This document shows positions 8,858-16,929 of a stretch of DNA of 64,000 bases, one piece after another. The DNA comes from Nocardioides alpinus (GTDB lineage Bacteria; Actinomycetota; Actinomycetes; Propionibacteriales; Nocardioidaceae), in the NCBI RefSeq assembly GCF_900112035.1, contig NZ_FOKC01000001.1, positions 248,001-312,000 of the forward strand, given 5' to 3'. Below the pieces are notes generated by a model. That model ran no database searches, had not been told where the DNA came from, and saw nothing but the letters and a program-made list of their open reading frames with translations. Every line of letters begins with the position of its first letter. The first letter of the stretch is position 1. The position numbers were made by a program, and so were the translations under genes.

Positions 8858-8872
8858 GTACTCTTCGTAAGT
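8843..8872. promoter_or_regulatory. Operator, probably for HxlR
   Basis: ACTTAC (8843-8848), a 5-nt spacer and GTAAGT (8854-8859) form a perfect inverted repeat, and a third half-site GTAAGT follows at 8867-8872. It lies between divergent doxX and hxlR and overlaps the doxX promoter. Confidence 0.7.
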
Positions 8873-8970
8873 GACGTTGGAGTGGGTGTGCCCTGCGGCG
8901 ACGTGACCGCGGCGGGCGTGGTGTCCGGCCAGAGGTTCCTCGCGACGAACCGAAACGTCATGATGGACCA

Positions 8971-9342
8971 GTGACGCAGCAGAGCAGCACTTCTGGACAA
9001 TGGCCGCCCGGCCACTGCCTCGGCCTGCAGCAAGCGCTGGAACTCATCGGCGGCAGATGGACGGGCAGCATCCTGCTCGCAGTGCTCTCCGGAGCCCGGC
9101 GGTTCAGCGACATCCGCGTCGCCGTGCCGGGCGTCTCGGATCGGCTGCTGTGCGACCGGCTGCGCCGGCTCGAGGCCGAGGGACTCCTCGAGCGTCACTC
9201 CGCCACGGATCCGGGCCTGGTCGGGTATGCCCCGACCGAGGCAGGGCAGGCGCTCGTGCCCGCGCTACGCGCGTTGTCGGAGTGGACTACGCATTGGAGA
9301 GGCGGGACCGGGCGCGAATCCGACACCGGGCCCGACCGTTGA
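8971..9342 (+). CDS. HxlR-family transcriptional regulator
   Basis: A 123-residue HxlR winged-helix protein. The family's start pattern is present (CLGLQQALELIGGRWTGSIL), followed by ARRFSDIRVAVPGVSDRLL as the recognition region and LRRLEAEGLLERH plus YAPTEAGQALVPALRAL as wing and C-terminal helix. Family members respond to aldehydes, quinones or hypochlorite through a Cys near the N-terminus, and Cys16 could serve. The start is GTG with a weak GGA upstream. It likely represses the divergent doxX through the ACTTAC/GTAAGT operator. Confidence 0.9.
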   Translation: MTQQSSTSGQWPPGHCLGLQQALELIGGRWTGSILLAVLSGARRFSDIRVAVPGVSDRLLCDRLRRLEAEGLLERHSATDPGLVGYAPTEAGQALVPALRALSEWTTHWRGGTGRESDTGPDR

Positions 9343-9495
9343 AGAGAGCGCCGTCCTGGGCTGGCCGTGCCACTCAGGTTGTACCAACCGCTGCCGAGAC
9401 TCCGAGGAAACCCGCCACCAAGATCGGCACCCACGGGACTGCGGAACTTCGGAACACTAGGCGTCGGGAAGTACGGCGCCCGACGATGTCCCCCG

Positions 9496-9984
9496 TCATC
9501 GCGGCATGCCCTGGTTGAAGTGAGTCACGTCCACAGAAAGGAAGAGGGCCGAGGCGGAGGCGACACGTGACCCTCCGAGCTGCTTCATGTCGGCTTCCAT
9601 GAAGAGCTTGCGCCCTTCTGTCCGGGTGACCCTGGCCGCGAGATCGTAGGTGGTGCCGAGGATGACCGGTGAGTCGTAGAGCACCTCGAGCTTGCGGGTC
9701 ACCGCAGGACCGCCCGTGAGGTAGAGCAGGAACCCGAAGAGGTCGTCGAAAACGGTTGCTACGGCACCGCCGTGGGCGATCCCGGGTGCGCCCACGTGAC
9801 GTTCATCGAAGACATGGGTCGCGTGCACCTCCTCGCCTCGACGATGGACGGTGAGGTGGTGGCCGTGCGGGTTGTCGGGGCCACAGGCGAGGCAGTGGGG
9901 GTGGTGTGGCGGAAGTTGAGCACCATCAGCGTGCGGCCGGAACTTCTCGTTCCAGCCGGCGAGGAGCTCCTCCATGCTGCTCAT
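9496..9984 (-). CDS. PaaI-family hotdog thioesterase
   Basis: A 162-residue single hotdog domain. GIAHGGAVATVFDDLFG carries the HGG motif and the acidic catalytic residues of PaaI-like acyl-CoA thioesterases. The N-terminus has a HCLACGPDNPHG segment, common in a subgroup of these enzymes and probably structural. It hydrolyses an acyl-CoA whose identity cannot be read from sequence. Its ATG overlaps the stop of the tetR gene upstream (ATGA, 9981-9984), so the two are one operon and the thioesterase is probably under TetR control. Confidence 0.88.
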   Translation of the reverse strand: MSSMEELLAGWNEKFRPHADGAQLPPHHPHCLACGPDNPHGHHLTVHRRGEEVHATHVFDERHVGAPGIAHGGAVATVFDDLFGFLLYLTGGPAVTRKLEVLYDSPVILGTTYDLAARVTRTEGRKLFMEADMKQLGGSRVASASALFLSVDVTHFNQGMPR

Positions 9985-10607
9985 AGCGGCTCACCCCGCC
10001 GCTGGTCGCGACTGCCAGGTGTCGCAAGACCGTCGAGGACCAGCTCGCTGACCGCGGAAGAGAAACGCGCTGCGTCGGCGGATGGGTCCGCGGACGGCCC
10101 CTCCACGGCCGCGCTGAGACCAGCGACGGTGATGGCACCGAAGACGCTCAAGGCCACGGCGCCCGGATCGGCGACCTGGCGCAGCGACCCGTCGGAGACA
10201 CCCTCAGCCAATAGTTGCTCGATCGGTTCGTAGAAGGCAGTCCGCAGTGCCGCTGCCAACTCGGGCAGCCGGGTCGCGCGTCCGAGGTCGCCGACCAGTG
10301 CCCGACACAAGGACGGGTGCTCGAGCATCACCCCCAGCTGCGCTTGCACAGCCGCCTCCAGTCGGGTCCGCGCGTTCTCCTCGCTCGCCACCGCAACACC
10401 GACGGCTCCGGCGATCATGTCCAACAGGTCGCCGAGGAGAAACTCCAGCACCGCGTTCTTGCCGTCGAGGTGGTAGTAGATCGTGGCCTTGGGGATGCCC
10501 GTGGCCTCAGCGATGTCTTCGATCTTGGTGCCGTCCAGACCACGCTCCGCGATCAGCTCCGCCGCCCCGTAGAGCTGACTGGCCAACTTCGCCGGAAGCT
10601 TCCTCAT
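9981..10607 (-). CDS. TetR-family transcriptional regulator
   Basis: A 208-residue TetR protein starting MRKLPAKLASQLYGAAELI. The HTH (about residues 13-50) includes TKIEDIAEATGIPKATIYYH. GGAG lies 9 nt before ATG 10607; the longer frame to 10787 lacks a ribosome site. The C-terminal domain resembles regulators of fatty-acid or acyl-CoA genes, in keeping with the overlapping thioesterase gene. The upstream 17-bp palindrome at 10679-10695 is its likely operator, so autoregulation is expected. Confidence 0.88.
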   Translation of the reverse strand: MRKLPAKLASQLYGAAELIAERGLDGTKIEDIAEATGIPKATIYYHLDGKNAVLEFLLGDLLDMIAGAVGVAVASEENARTRLEAAVQAQLGVMLEHPSLCRALVGDLGRATRLPELAAALRTAFYEPIEQLLAEGVSDGSLRQVADPGAVALSVFGAITVAGLSAAVEGPSADPSADAARFSSAVSELVLDGLATPGSRDQRRGEPL

Positions 10608-10678
10608 CCCACACGTCTCCGTTCGGGTGCCGTCGATCTCAGTGAGGTCGCGTCTCTCGACCTGCGCGACATCGTATG

Positions 10679-10695
10679 TTGTACTCACGGTACAA
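10679..10695. promoter_or_regulatory. Palindromic operator upstream of tetR-thioesterase operon
   Basis: TTGTAC, a 5-nt spacer and GTACAA form a perfect inverted repeat. It sits between a possible minus-strand -35 (TTGGTT, 10695-10700) and -10 (TACGAT, 10671-10676) with 18-nt spacing, as expected for a TetR repressor site. Confidence 0.7.
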
Positions 10696-10839
10696 ACCAA
10701 GGGTTCAGGAGATGACGCGGCCAACCGAGCGACCTCCGGTGGCCGGCACGCTCGTTGCCCCCGAACCCGCTGGCCGTGCTCGACCATCCATCACAGCTGA
10801 GGGTCGCGGATGAAGGAGCGACCGCGAAGGAGGTGTTCG

Positions 10840-10956
10840 ATGAGCGATCCCGTTAGCGGACTTCGGATTTCACACGTCATCCGCGAAGGAGCAATGCGGC
10901 ACCGCGGGCGGTTCTTCATGCGGCGATGTGCCTGGTGGTGCGAGTCCAGCAGCTGA
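10840..10956 (+). CDS. Possible 38-residue ORF
   Basis: ATG 10840 follows an excellent ribosome site (GGAGG, 6 nt spacing). The product MSDPVSGLRISHVIREG... is short, basic and unrecognised. It may be the start of a decayed gene in the fragment-rich region that follows. Confidence 0.2.
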   Translation: MSDPVSGLRISHVIREGAMRHRGRFFMRRCAWWCESSS

Positions 10957-10970
10957 GAGACGATGCCTGC

Positions 10971-11647
10971 ATGCTGGAGACACCGCCTGGCGTGCTGATC
11001 CTCGCTGGCGAGTTGAAGCGTCTCGGCTGGACAAGTGAGTCTTCGTCGGTGGGTCGGTCGCTACCGGTGATTATCACGCCAACATCAGCGATCTCGACCT
11101 CGTCGCATGGGCCACCGGTCCAATCGATTGCCAGCGGCGCGCCGCGCTGGAGCGGATTCATCGCTCGCTCGACCGAGGGGCGGCAAATAGGGCCCTGTTG
11201 GGCTGCGCGTACGTTGATGTCGACCGCCTGTGCGATCTCGACGCGGCACACGCCACCTGGACCCACGGCGCTATGGTCGAGCGCGCCTGGTCCCCGGTGG
11301 CAAGGGCTGAGGTCGTCCGCCACGGCTATGCCGTGTTCGGGAGGCCGCCGCAGACACTGCTGCCGATTGTCGACGACCAGGACATTCGGCGGGCGGCTCG
11401 GGCAGAGTTGACCGGCTACTGGGCGAAGGCTGCCTCTAGGCCGTGGTGGTGGGTCGACCGAACCATGATCGACCTCGGCCTGACCTCGATGGCCAGGGGT
11501 CGTCACGCGCTTCGCACGGGACAACTGTTGACGAAAACCGCTGCCATCGAAGCCGTCGACGCCCCACCGTGCTCATGGATCAAGCAGGCTTCACCGTCTC
11601 TGGCATGCCCGTGCACCTGGACCGCGACCAGGCCATGGAGTTGCTGA
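10971..11647 (+). pseudogene. Decayed nucleotidyltransferase-domain gene
   Basis: In the frame entered at 11039 the translation reads VFVGGSVATGDYHANISDLD, the GGS...DxD signature of minimal or aminoglycoside-type nucleotidyltransferases. It continues with helical sequence (ARAELTGYWAKAASRPWWW, RHALRTGQLLTKTAAIEA) characteristic of the same proteins' C-terminal part. A stop at 11036 separates this from a plausible N-terminal helix in another frame (MLETPPGVLILAGELKRLGW from 10971), so at least one frameshift near 11033-11040 is needed. The frame also loses sense after about 11560. It looks like an inactivated resistance-type or toxin-type NTase. The family call rests on the motif. Confidence 0.55.
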
Positions 11648-11718
11648 CGATGCTCGCGGACGAGATGCGGCAGGCCATTGGCGATGATGAGCTGCCGGCG
11701 GATCCCTCCACGGTCTAG
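11575..11718 (+). CDS. 47-residue ORF or gene fragment
   Basis: MDQAGFTVSGMPVHLDRDQA... ends in a well-formed acidic helix and proline (DDELPADPSTV). Composition looks protein-like but there is no ribosome site and no family match, so a fragment left by rearrangement is as likely as a small gene. Confidence 0.25.
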   Translation: MDQAGFTVSGMPVHLDRDQAMELLTMLADEMRQAIGDDELPADPSTV

Positions 11719-11899
11719 TCGCACGCCCGCCGAGGGGTGCACGACGGCCCCGCCTGGAGGGGGCAACCAGGGGGGCCGTCTGCACGAGGGGTGACGCCGC
11801 CACAGTGCACCACGACCAGCCGGGTGTAAAGGCCCCTTATGCCTGCCCGGACGACGGCCGCCCCATGGCCCGAGCACCCGCCATCGTGAGCGCTCGGGC

Positions 11900-12142
11900 C
11901 TACGTCTGTAGGCACTCATGAATGCCCACGGATGTGCCGGATCTGTACCCAGTGCGGTCGAAGCTATCCGCGTACTTGCAGCGCGAACATGTTGCCGGGT
12001 CGAACTTCCCCCGGACAGGGTGGTCGAGCACGACCGTGTTCAATCTCGGGTAGGTGGGCGACAGGTTGAACGTCATCTCGTACGACTCCGGGCCGATGCG
12101 CTCGTCGCAGCCCTCGACGAAGTACGAGGTGTCCGTGCTGTG
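11900..12142 (-). pseudogene. Gene fragment without start codon, unknown family
   Basis: An 80-residue open stretch lacking any usable start at its 5' end reads ...SYFVEGCDERIGPESYEMTF and later FDPATCSRCKYADSFDRTGY, then stops at 11900-11902. The CxxC pair and aromatic pattern look like real protein. The upstream end is a stop (12143-12145), so it is a 3' remnant. I do not recognise the family. Confidence 0.4.
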
Positions 12143-12241
12143 TCAGCCTGTAGCGGGTGCGTTCGTCACGAGTAGCAGGTCCCCGCGGAGCGCACCGCGG
12201 AGTACTGGCCGGGGTTCAACCGGTGGATGTAACACCGCTTG

Positions 12242-12432
12242 TTAGAGCAACAGTAGGTGCTCGTTGAATGCTTCGGTCGGGGTCTTCCAGCCGAGGGTCT
12301 TCCTTGATCTGGTGTTGAGTGCGTGAGCGACCGCTTCAATCTCCTTTGCCGACCACACCCGAGACACGTCCGTGCCCTTGGGGAAGTACCGGCGCAGCAG
12401 ACCGTGGTGTTCGCTCGTCTCGTATGGGGATC
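12242..12432 (-). mobile_element. IS30-family transposase, C-terminal remnant
   Basis: The minus strand encodes GLLRRYFPKGTDVSR, ALNTRSRKTLGWKTPTEAFN and a short tail ending at the TAA 12242-12244. This matches the end of IS30 transposases (ENxxGLLRQYFPKG, then HALNxRPRKxLGWxTPxE). The catalytic Glu region is only partly kept and the upstream part is missing. It marks an old insertion. Confidence 0.82.
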
Positions 12433-12756
12433 GCTACTGGAGCGCGTGCGAACCGGCGGACGTCCGCGACCCGCTACCTGACGACGTCGAGCAGCCCGCC
12501 CTCACCGCGAGGACCTCGACGTGTCCGGTGAGCTGAGCTCGCTCCCTGGGCACAGGCAGCCCCCGCATCAGCGCGATCGACCAGGAACCACGGCCGCTGA
12601 CCTGACATAACCCGAGTTGTTTAACAACGACGTCGAGTTTTCAGACTTCGCTGCATCTCGACAACTCGACTTTCCACATTCCCGAACTCACCAGATCCCT
12701 CGCACCTCATGCATCGTCGGACATAGGCGCCGGGCGGGGCGTCTGGGATCGGCTCT
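12433..12756. other. No gene recognised
   Basis: Between the IS30 and relaxase remnants I see no coherent frame. A locally AT-richer segment (12606-12680) contains near-repeats of CTCGA/AACTCGAC that could be remains of insertion-sequence ends. Confidence 0.4.
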
Positions 12757-12870
12757 TCATGATTGTCGACAAAGCTGATCGGGTGCGTCGCGGCGCCCAC
12801 GGTGTCGACCACGCTCTGAGCCGGTAGTCACACCCCTGCCCGCCCGCATCACGCGCATCGAGACAGTCAT
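12757..12870 (-). pseudogene. N-terminal remnant of a TrwC/TraI-type (MobF) relaxase
   Basis: A perfect Shine-Dalgarno (AAGGAGGT, minus strand of 12879-12886) lies 8 nt before ATG 12870. The first residues, MTVSMRVMRAG, match the start of actinobacterial TrwC-like relaxases (MTVSMRVMSAGDGY...). The sequence then diverges and stops after 37 codons; shifting frame recovers QGCDYRLR, again relaxase-like. It is a decayed conjugation gene and suggests that the island once carried transfer functions. Confidence 0.4.
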
Positions 12871-13871
12871 CGGTGCATACCTCCTTGGCATGAAGGTGTC
12901 GCAGCGGTTCCACACGTCGACCAAACGCGCTGTCCACAGCCCGCAGGGCACGGAGCCCACCTCGTTCTGCAAGAGGTGTATGTCGAAAGGGGGTCAGGAC
13001 GGGCGGGACGGTATCGACACCTCGAAGATGCGGGAAGGCTGAAGGCGTCAAGTACGCGAACATGACGGAGGGTGCAGCGCTTCGATGCGAGCGTGCATGC
13101 GGGTCGTCGCTGTCATGGGCAGACGGTGTGACGACTTCCTCAGCTTGCGGTCGCACACCGCTGAGGCGGACTTCTGGACGCCGTCGAGCGTCGAGTTCCA
13201 GGCGCTGACACCGGAAGCCCACGCTGTTCAAGGCCCACGCTCCCCACAACCGTCTCGCCGGCGGTGGATTCCTCCCCGCTTCGTTACGCCGCGGGTCACC
13301 AAGGCAACGCTCTTTCACCTGCGCGAACGGCATGCGTCCTCCCCCGCCCGTCCTGGGACGGGCGAACTGAGGACGGGCGCACAATGGTGCTCCCCTCGTG
13401 CACACTGGCGACATCAACGACTGTCCATTGAACTCCGCACTCCGGTTGTCACGGACTCGAGCCGTGGCGGATCTAATGACCAAACCCGCAGGTCAAACCG
13501 GTCATGCTGAATCAGCAGGACCGTGGGCTGCGAGAGGCAGCCGGCGCGCATGCTTCAGGACCTCCCGAGCGAAGCAGTGGGGCAGCGGCACCGGCCACAG
13601 CCGGTCGGGTACGGCGGGCGGACCAGCCGATCTCGGGGTCCTCCCAGGAGACGAAGAGCGCCCAACGTCTTGTTCGCCAGCTCCGCATCAGCGGCGTCGA
13701 CCAGACGACGCCGGGACAAGTCAGCAACGCGGCGCGCCACGTCAGTCTCGGTCATCGGCGCCACCCATCGCTGATCGCCGATCATCGACAGGATTGCCAC
13801 GCACACCTGCCTCGAGAGGCAGGGCTGTCCTGCTTCCGACCCGACGGTCGCGACCAGCCAGGAGTCATCCC
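12871..13871. other. Fragmented accessory DNA without a supported gene
   Basis: No frame over this kilobase has a ribosome site plus recognisable sequence. On the minus strand at about 13640-13790 a coherent stretch (MTETDVARRVADLSRRRLVD) is followed by what may be a frameshifted continuation, so another decayed gene is possible. A 7-bp hairpin (CGCCCGT/ACGGGCG) lies near 13347-13367. Confidence 0.4.
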
Positions 13872-14102
13872 ATGACCGCTCAGCCCACCATCGCGAACCC
13901 ACGTCCCAATCCCGGCGACGAGATGCTCACCCTGCACGAAGCCTGCGCCTTCCTTCGCGTCCCCGAAGGCACGCTGCGGTACTGGCGCCACCTCGGCGCC
14001 GGGCCGCGCAGCTTCAAGGTCGGTCGCCACGTCCGCTACTGGCGCGCCGACCTCGTCCTTTGGCTCACCGAGCAGACCAACCGTCCACAGGATCACCGCT
14101 AG
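13872..14102 (+). CDS. Excisionase-type HTH protein
   Basis: A 76-residue protein of the HTH_17/AlpA-Xis type: MLTLHEACAFLRVPEGTLRYW forms the winged MerR-like helix-turn-helix and FKVGRHVRYWRADLVLWL the wing. GGAG lies 7 nt before ATG 13872. It ends 58 nt before a tyrosine integrase on the same strand, the usual xis-int order in actinobacterial integrative elements. It probably binds the att site arms and directs excision, and may also regulate int. Confidence 0.88.
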   Translation: MTAQPTIANPRPNPGDEMLTLHEACAFLRVPEGTLRYWRHLGAGPRSFKVGRHVRYWRADLVLWLTEQTNRPQDHR

Positions 14103-14160
14103 GACAAGACGCTGTCGGATCTCAGAGAGACGATGGAGCAATCCTGGAAGGAGCTTCACC

Positions 14161-15282
14161 ATGGCGGGAAACATCGCCAAGCGAGCCAACGGCAAGTGGC
14201 GGGCGCGGTACCGCGACGAGGCCGGCAAGGAACACTCGCGGCACTTTGACCGCAAGATCGATGCCCAGCAGTGGCTGGACCAAGTCACGTCGACGGTGAT
14301 CACCGGGACGTACGCCGACCCCAAGGCTGGCCGAATCACGTTCGCGGCCTTCTTCGGGGAGTGGTCGGCCCGCCAGGTCTGGGCACCTGGCACCGTGCTC
14401 GCGACGTCGCTGGCGGCGAGATCCGTGCCCTTCGCGGAGAGGCCGATGAAGCAGGTCCGTCGATCGGACGTCGAGACCTGGGTCAAGCAGATGAACGCCG
14501 CCGGGCTCGCCCCCGGCACGATCAAGACGCGATACGTCAACGTCAGATCGGTGTTCCGCGCCGCCGTGAAGGACCGGGTGATCGGTTCCGACCCAACCGA
14601 AGGCGTACGCCTCCCCCGCGGCCGTCGCGCGGACATGGCCATGTCGATCCCCGTACCGGAGGAGGTGGGGCAGCTCATGGCCGTGGCTGACGCGCGGTTC
14701 AAGCCATTCATCGCCCTCTGCGCATTCGCCGGCCTGCGGCTAGGCGAGGCCGCCGGTGTCCAGCTCGACGACGTCGATTTCCTCCGCAGATCGCTTAAGG
14801 TTTCCCGCCAGGTGCAGCGGGTCAACGGCGGAGCAATCGACGTGCGGCCACCGAAGTACGGATCAGAGCGCGTCGTCTACCTGGCTGACAGTCTCATCAA
14901 CGTACTCGCCGAGCACGTCACCGCTCACAGCACCGGCGGCAAGGATCGGTGGCTCTTCGCCGGGGATGGCAACGACCCGCCGCATCAGAACACCGTCAGC
15001 TACTGGTGGCGCAAGACGTTGCGAGACGCCAACCTGTCGGGCATCAAGCTCCATGACCTGAGGCACTTTTACGCCTCCGGCCTCATCGCAGCCGGGTGCG
15101 ACGTAGTGACCGTCCAGCGATCGCTCGGCCACGCGAAGGCGACGACGACCCTCAACACCTACGCGCACCTCTGGCCCACCGCCGAGGACCGTACGAGGAA
15201 GGCAGCGGAGTCGATCATGTCCGCGTCGCTCGGTGAGCCAGCCGCTTCCCTGGCCAAGTTGGTGGCGCGTCCGGCCGAGTGA
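14161..15282 (+). CDS. Tyrosine recombinase (integrase) of an integrative element
   Basis: 373 residues. An AP2-like arm-binding start (KRANGKWRARYRDEAGKEHS) is followed by a SAM-like core-binding domain (about 60-150) and the catalytic domain with the full set of residues: Arg193 (AGLRLGEA), Lys232, His298 and Arg301 (LHDLRHF), His324 (LGHAKATT) and Tyr334 (TLNTYAH). All catalytic residues are present, so it should be active. AAGGAG precedes ATG 14161. It probably integrated the island that extends rightward to about 23.4 kb; I could not find att repeats or a tRNA by eye. Confidence 0.93.
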   Translation: MAGNIAKRANGKWRARYRDEAGKEHSRHFDRKIDAQQWLDQVTSTVITGTYADPKAGRITFAAFFGEWSARQVWAPGTVLATSLAARSVPFAERPMKQVRRSDVETWVKQMNAAGLAPGTIKTRYVNVRSVFRAAVKDRVIGSDPTEGVRLPRGRRADMAMSIPVPEEVGQLMAVADARFKPFIALCAFAGLRLGEAAGVQLDDVDFLRRSLKVSRQVQRVNGGAIDVRPPKYGSERVVYLADSLINVLAEHVTAHSTGGKDRWLFAGDGNDPPHQNTVSYWWRKTLRDANLSGIKLHDLRHFYASGLIAAGCDVVTVQRSLGHAKATTTLNTYAHLWPTAEDRTRKAAESIMSASLGEPAASLAKLVARPAE

Positions 15283-15445
15283 GCTGTGGCGCCGGCTCGC
15301 AGACGCACTTCCCCGCGAGTGAGCCGGTTGCGCGTCACAGCGGCTCAAGACAGACGCACGCACTCCGTCGCGGTCGTTCGATGCAGGCGCGCGCCGAAGA
15401 GTGTCGCCTAATCGCCCATCCCGCGCTTTGGGGAAGACTGGAGCA

Positions 15446-15658
15446 ATGATTGAAGAGGCATGGGACCGGGCCGACGTGTCGGACTGGCCCGTGCGTCGCG
15501 TCGAACAGGTCGGGTCTACAGAGAACCTGTGGCTACTCGACCCATCGACGAACGAGGAATGGCTTCACAAGGACACCGTCGTTCCTGCTAACGGTGTCGA
15601 GCAGGGCGAGGACTGGGCGGAGGTCGTATCCACCCGAGTAGCAGCGGAACTAGACGGT
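15446..15658 (+). pseudogene. HipT-like kinase, 5' part (interrupted by IS110-family element)
   Basis: Seventy-one codons, MIEEAWDRADVSDWPVRRVE ... VAAELDG, correspond to the N-terminal part of HipA-like kinases (VGSTENLWLLDP, then GEDWAEVVSTRVAAEL). At 15658 the coding sequence is cut by the insertion element; translation now runs into the element and stops at 15665-15667. Removing 15659-17161 (1503 nt, 501 codons) joins this frame exactly to the 3' part at 17162. GGAG lies 4 nt before ATG 15446. Confidence 0.75.
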
Positions 15659-15668
15659 ATGGAGTGAC
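15656..15668 (+). repeat. Left junction and left inverted repeat of the IS element
   Basis: GGT (15656-15658) is shared with the right junction and is the likely core. TATGGAGTGAC (15658-15668) pairs, with one mismatch, with the right-end repeat at 17145-17155. Confidence 0.75.
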
Positions 15669-15695
15669 CACTCAGGGCTGCTGAATGGTTGCGGG

Positions 15696-15778
15696 CCGGG
15701 GCCTCGCTCACACATGTTCGTGGGTTACCGAGCAGGGGCCACCTGCTCGGCCTATCCGACAGTTGTGGGAGGCCCCGG
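15696..15778 (+). promoter_or_regulatory. Stem-loop sequestering the transposase start
   Basis: CCGGGGCCTC (15696-15705) is perfectly complementary to GAGGCCCCGG (15769-15778). Inside it lies a 9-bp hairpin, CCGAGCAGG (15728-15736) with CCTGCTCGG (15742-15750). The 3' arm of the outer stem covers part of the GGGAGG ribosome site and the first base of the GTG start. In a transcript entering from outside the element, the start would be buried, which would limit transposase synthesis. Confidence 0.6.
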
Positions 15779-16869
15779 TGTTTACAGAGCGTACGAGTGT
15801 TGGGCTCGACGTGCACGCACGGTCAGTTGCGGCAGCAGCGATCGACGGCGTCACGGGCGAGCTTGTCCAGGCGAAGCTGACTCCGTCGCATGAGCACATC
15901 CGGTCCTGGGTCCAAGCCCTTCCGGGCCCGGTGGCCGTGACCTACGAGGCCGGCCCGACCGGCTTCGACCTCTACCGGGCACTCACCGGTGCAGGAATCC
16001 GGTGTGAGGTCGCCGCACCATCGAAGCTGCAGAAGCCGTCGGGCGAGCGGGTCAAGACCGACGCCAAGGACGCGATCCACCTGGCCCGGCTGCTGCGACT
16101 CGACGACATCACCGCGGTCGCGATCCCCAGCGTCGACCAGGAAGCGGCTCGCGATCTGGTGCGGGCGCGCGAGGACTGCCGCGGCGACCTGATGCGTGCG
16201 CGGCACCGGTTGTCGAAGTTGTTGCTGCGACACGGGATCGTCTACTACGGCGGCCAGGCGTGGACCGGCAAGCACGACGCCTGGCTACGCCACGACGCGC
16301 TGCCGCAGTTGACCACGCGCGCGACTCGGCTGACGTTCGACTCCGACTACGAGACCGTACTGACGGTCAAGGCTCGCCGGGACCGGCTCGACACCGCGAT
16401 CAGTGAGATGGCCGCTGATTCCGAGTTCACCGACATGGTGCACCGACTCGGATGTCTGCGTGGGGTCAGCACCCTGACCGGGTTCGCCCTTGCGGTCGAG
16501 ATCGGCGACTGGCACCGATTCACCGGCAACACCATCGGGTCCTTCGTCGGACTGGTGCCCAGCGAGCATTCATCCGGCAGCTCGCGGGTGCAGGGGCCGA
16601 TCACCAAGGCCGGGAACACCCACGTCCGGCGGCTGCTGGTCGAAGCCGCCTGGCACCACCGCGCCCGCTACACCGTGGGCAAGACCATGCGCGACCGCTG
16701 GGAACTGGCCCCCGCCGCAGCAAGGGCACGTGGCGACGAGGGCAACCGGCGACTCCACCACCGCTGGGTCAAATTCATCGACCGTCGCAAGAAGAACACG
16801 ATCGCCAACGTTGCGATCGCCCGTGAGCTGGCCGGCTGGTGCTGGTCCCTGGCCGTGCTCGAGGAGTAG
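15778..16869 (+). CDS. IS110-family transposase (DEDD-serine recombinase)
   Basis: 363 residues from GTG 15778 (GGGAGG upstream). The RuvC-like N-terminal domain has Asp11 (GLDVHARS), Glu57 (TYEAGPTG), Asp95 and Asp98 (KTDAKDA). A coiled-coil middle part follows, then the Tnp domain with LRGVSTLTGFALAVEIGD and the conserved serine region PSEHSSGSSRVQGPITKAGN (about 261-280), one Ser of which is the nucleophile. Nothing is truncated, so the element may be active. IS110-family enzymes act with an RNA that base-pairs to both target and donor. The host gene of the insertion is the HipT-like kinase. Confidence 0.95.
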   Translation: MFTERTSVGLDVHARSVAAAAIDGVTGELVQAKLTPSHEHIRSWVQALPGPVAVTYEAGPTGFDLYRALTGAGIRCEVAAPSKLQKPSGERVKTDAKDAIHLARLLRLDDITAVAIPSVDQEAARDLVRAREDCRGDLMRARHRLSKLLLRHGIVYYGGQAWTGKHDAWLRHDALPQLTTRATRLTFDSDYETVLTVKARRDRLDTAISEMAADSEFTDMVHRLGCLRGVSTLTGFALAVEIGDWHRFTGNTIGSFVGLVPSEHSSGSSRVQGPITKAGNTHVRRLLVEAAWHHRARYTVGKTMRDRWELAPAAARARGDEGNRRLHHRWVKFIDRRKKNTIANVAIARELAGWCWSLAVLEE

Positions 16870-16929
16870 GCAACCCGATCTGCTCCGCCGTCCAACGGGC
16901 CGGTGGCAGCGCTCGGAGCGACCCGCGCA

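Noticed and set aside
12621..12812. Minus-strand 63-residue frame
   Set aside because: Overlaps the relaxase remnant in another frame; no ribosome site and no recognisable sequence.
15283..15445. tRNA or att site next to the integrase
   Set aside because: No T-loop, acceptor stem or repeat could be recognised; a GTTCGATGC is present but does not fit a tRNA.
15696..15778. The structured left end of the IS element as the bridge RNA
   Set aside because: Its stem-loop-stem shape is suggestive, but I found no convincing match to the target or donor ends in its loops, while the 3' region has three. It is better explained as control of translation.
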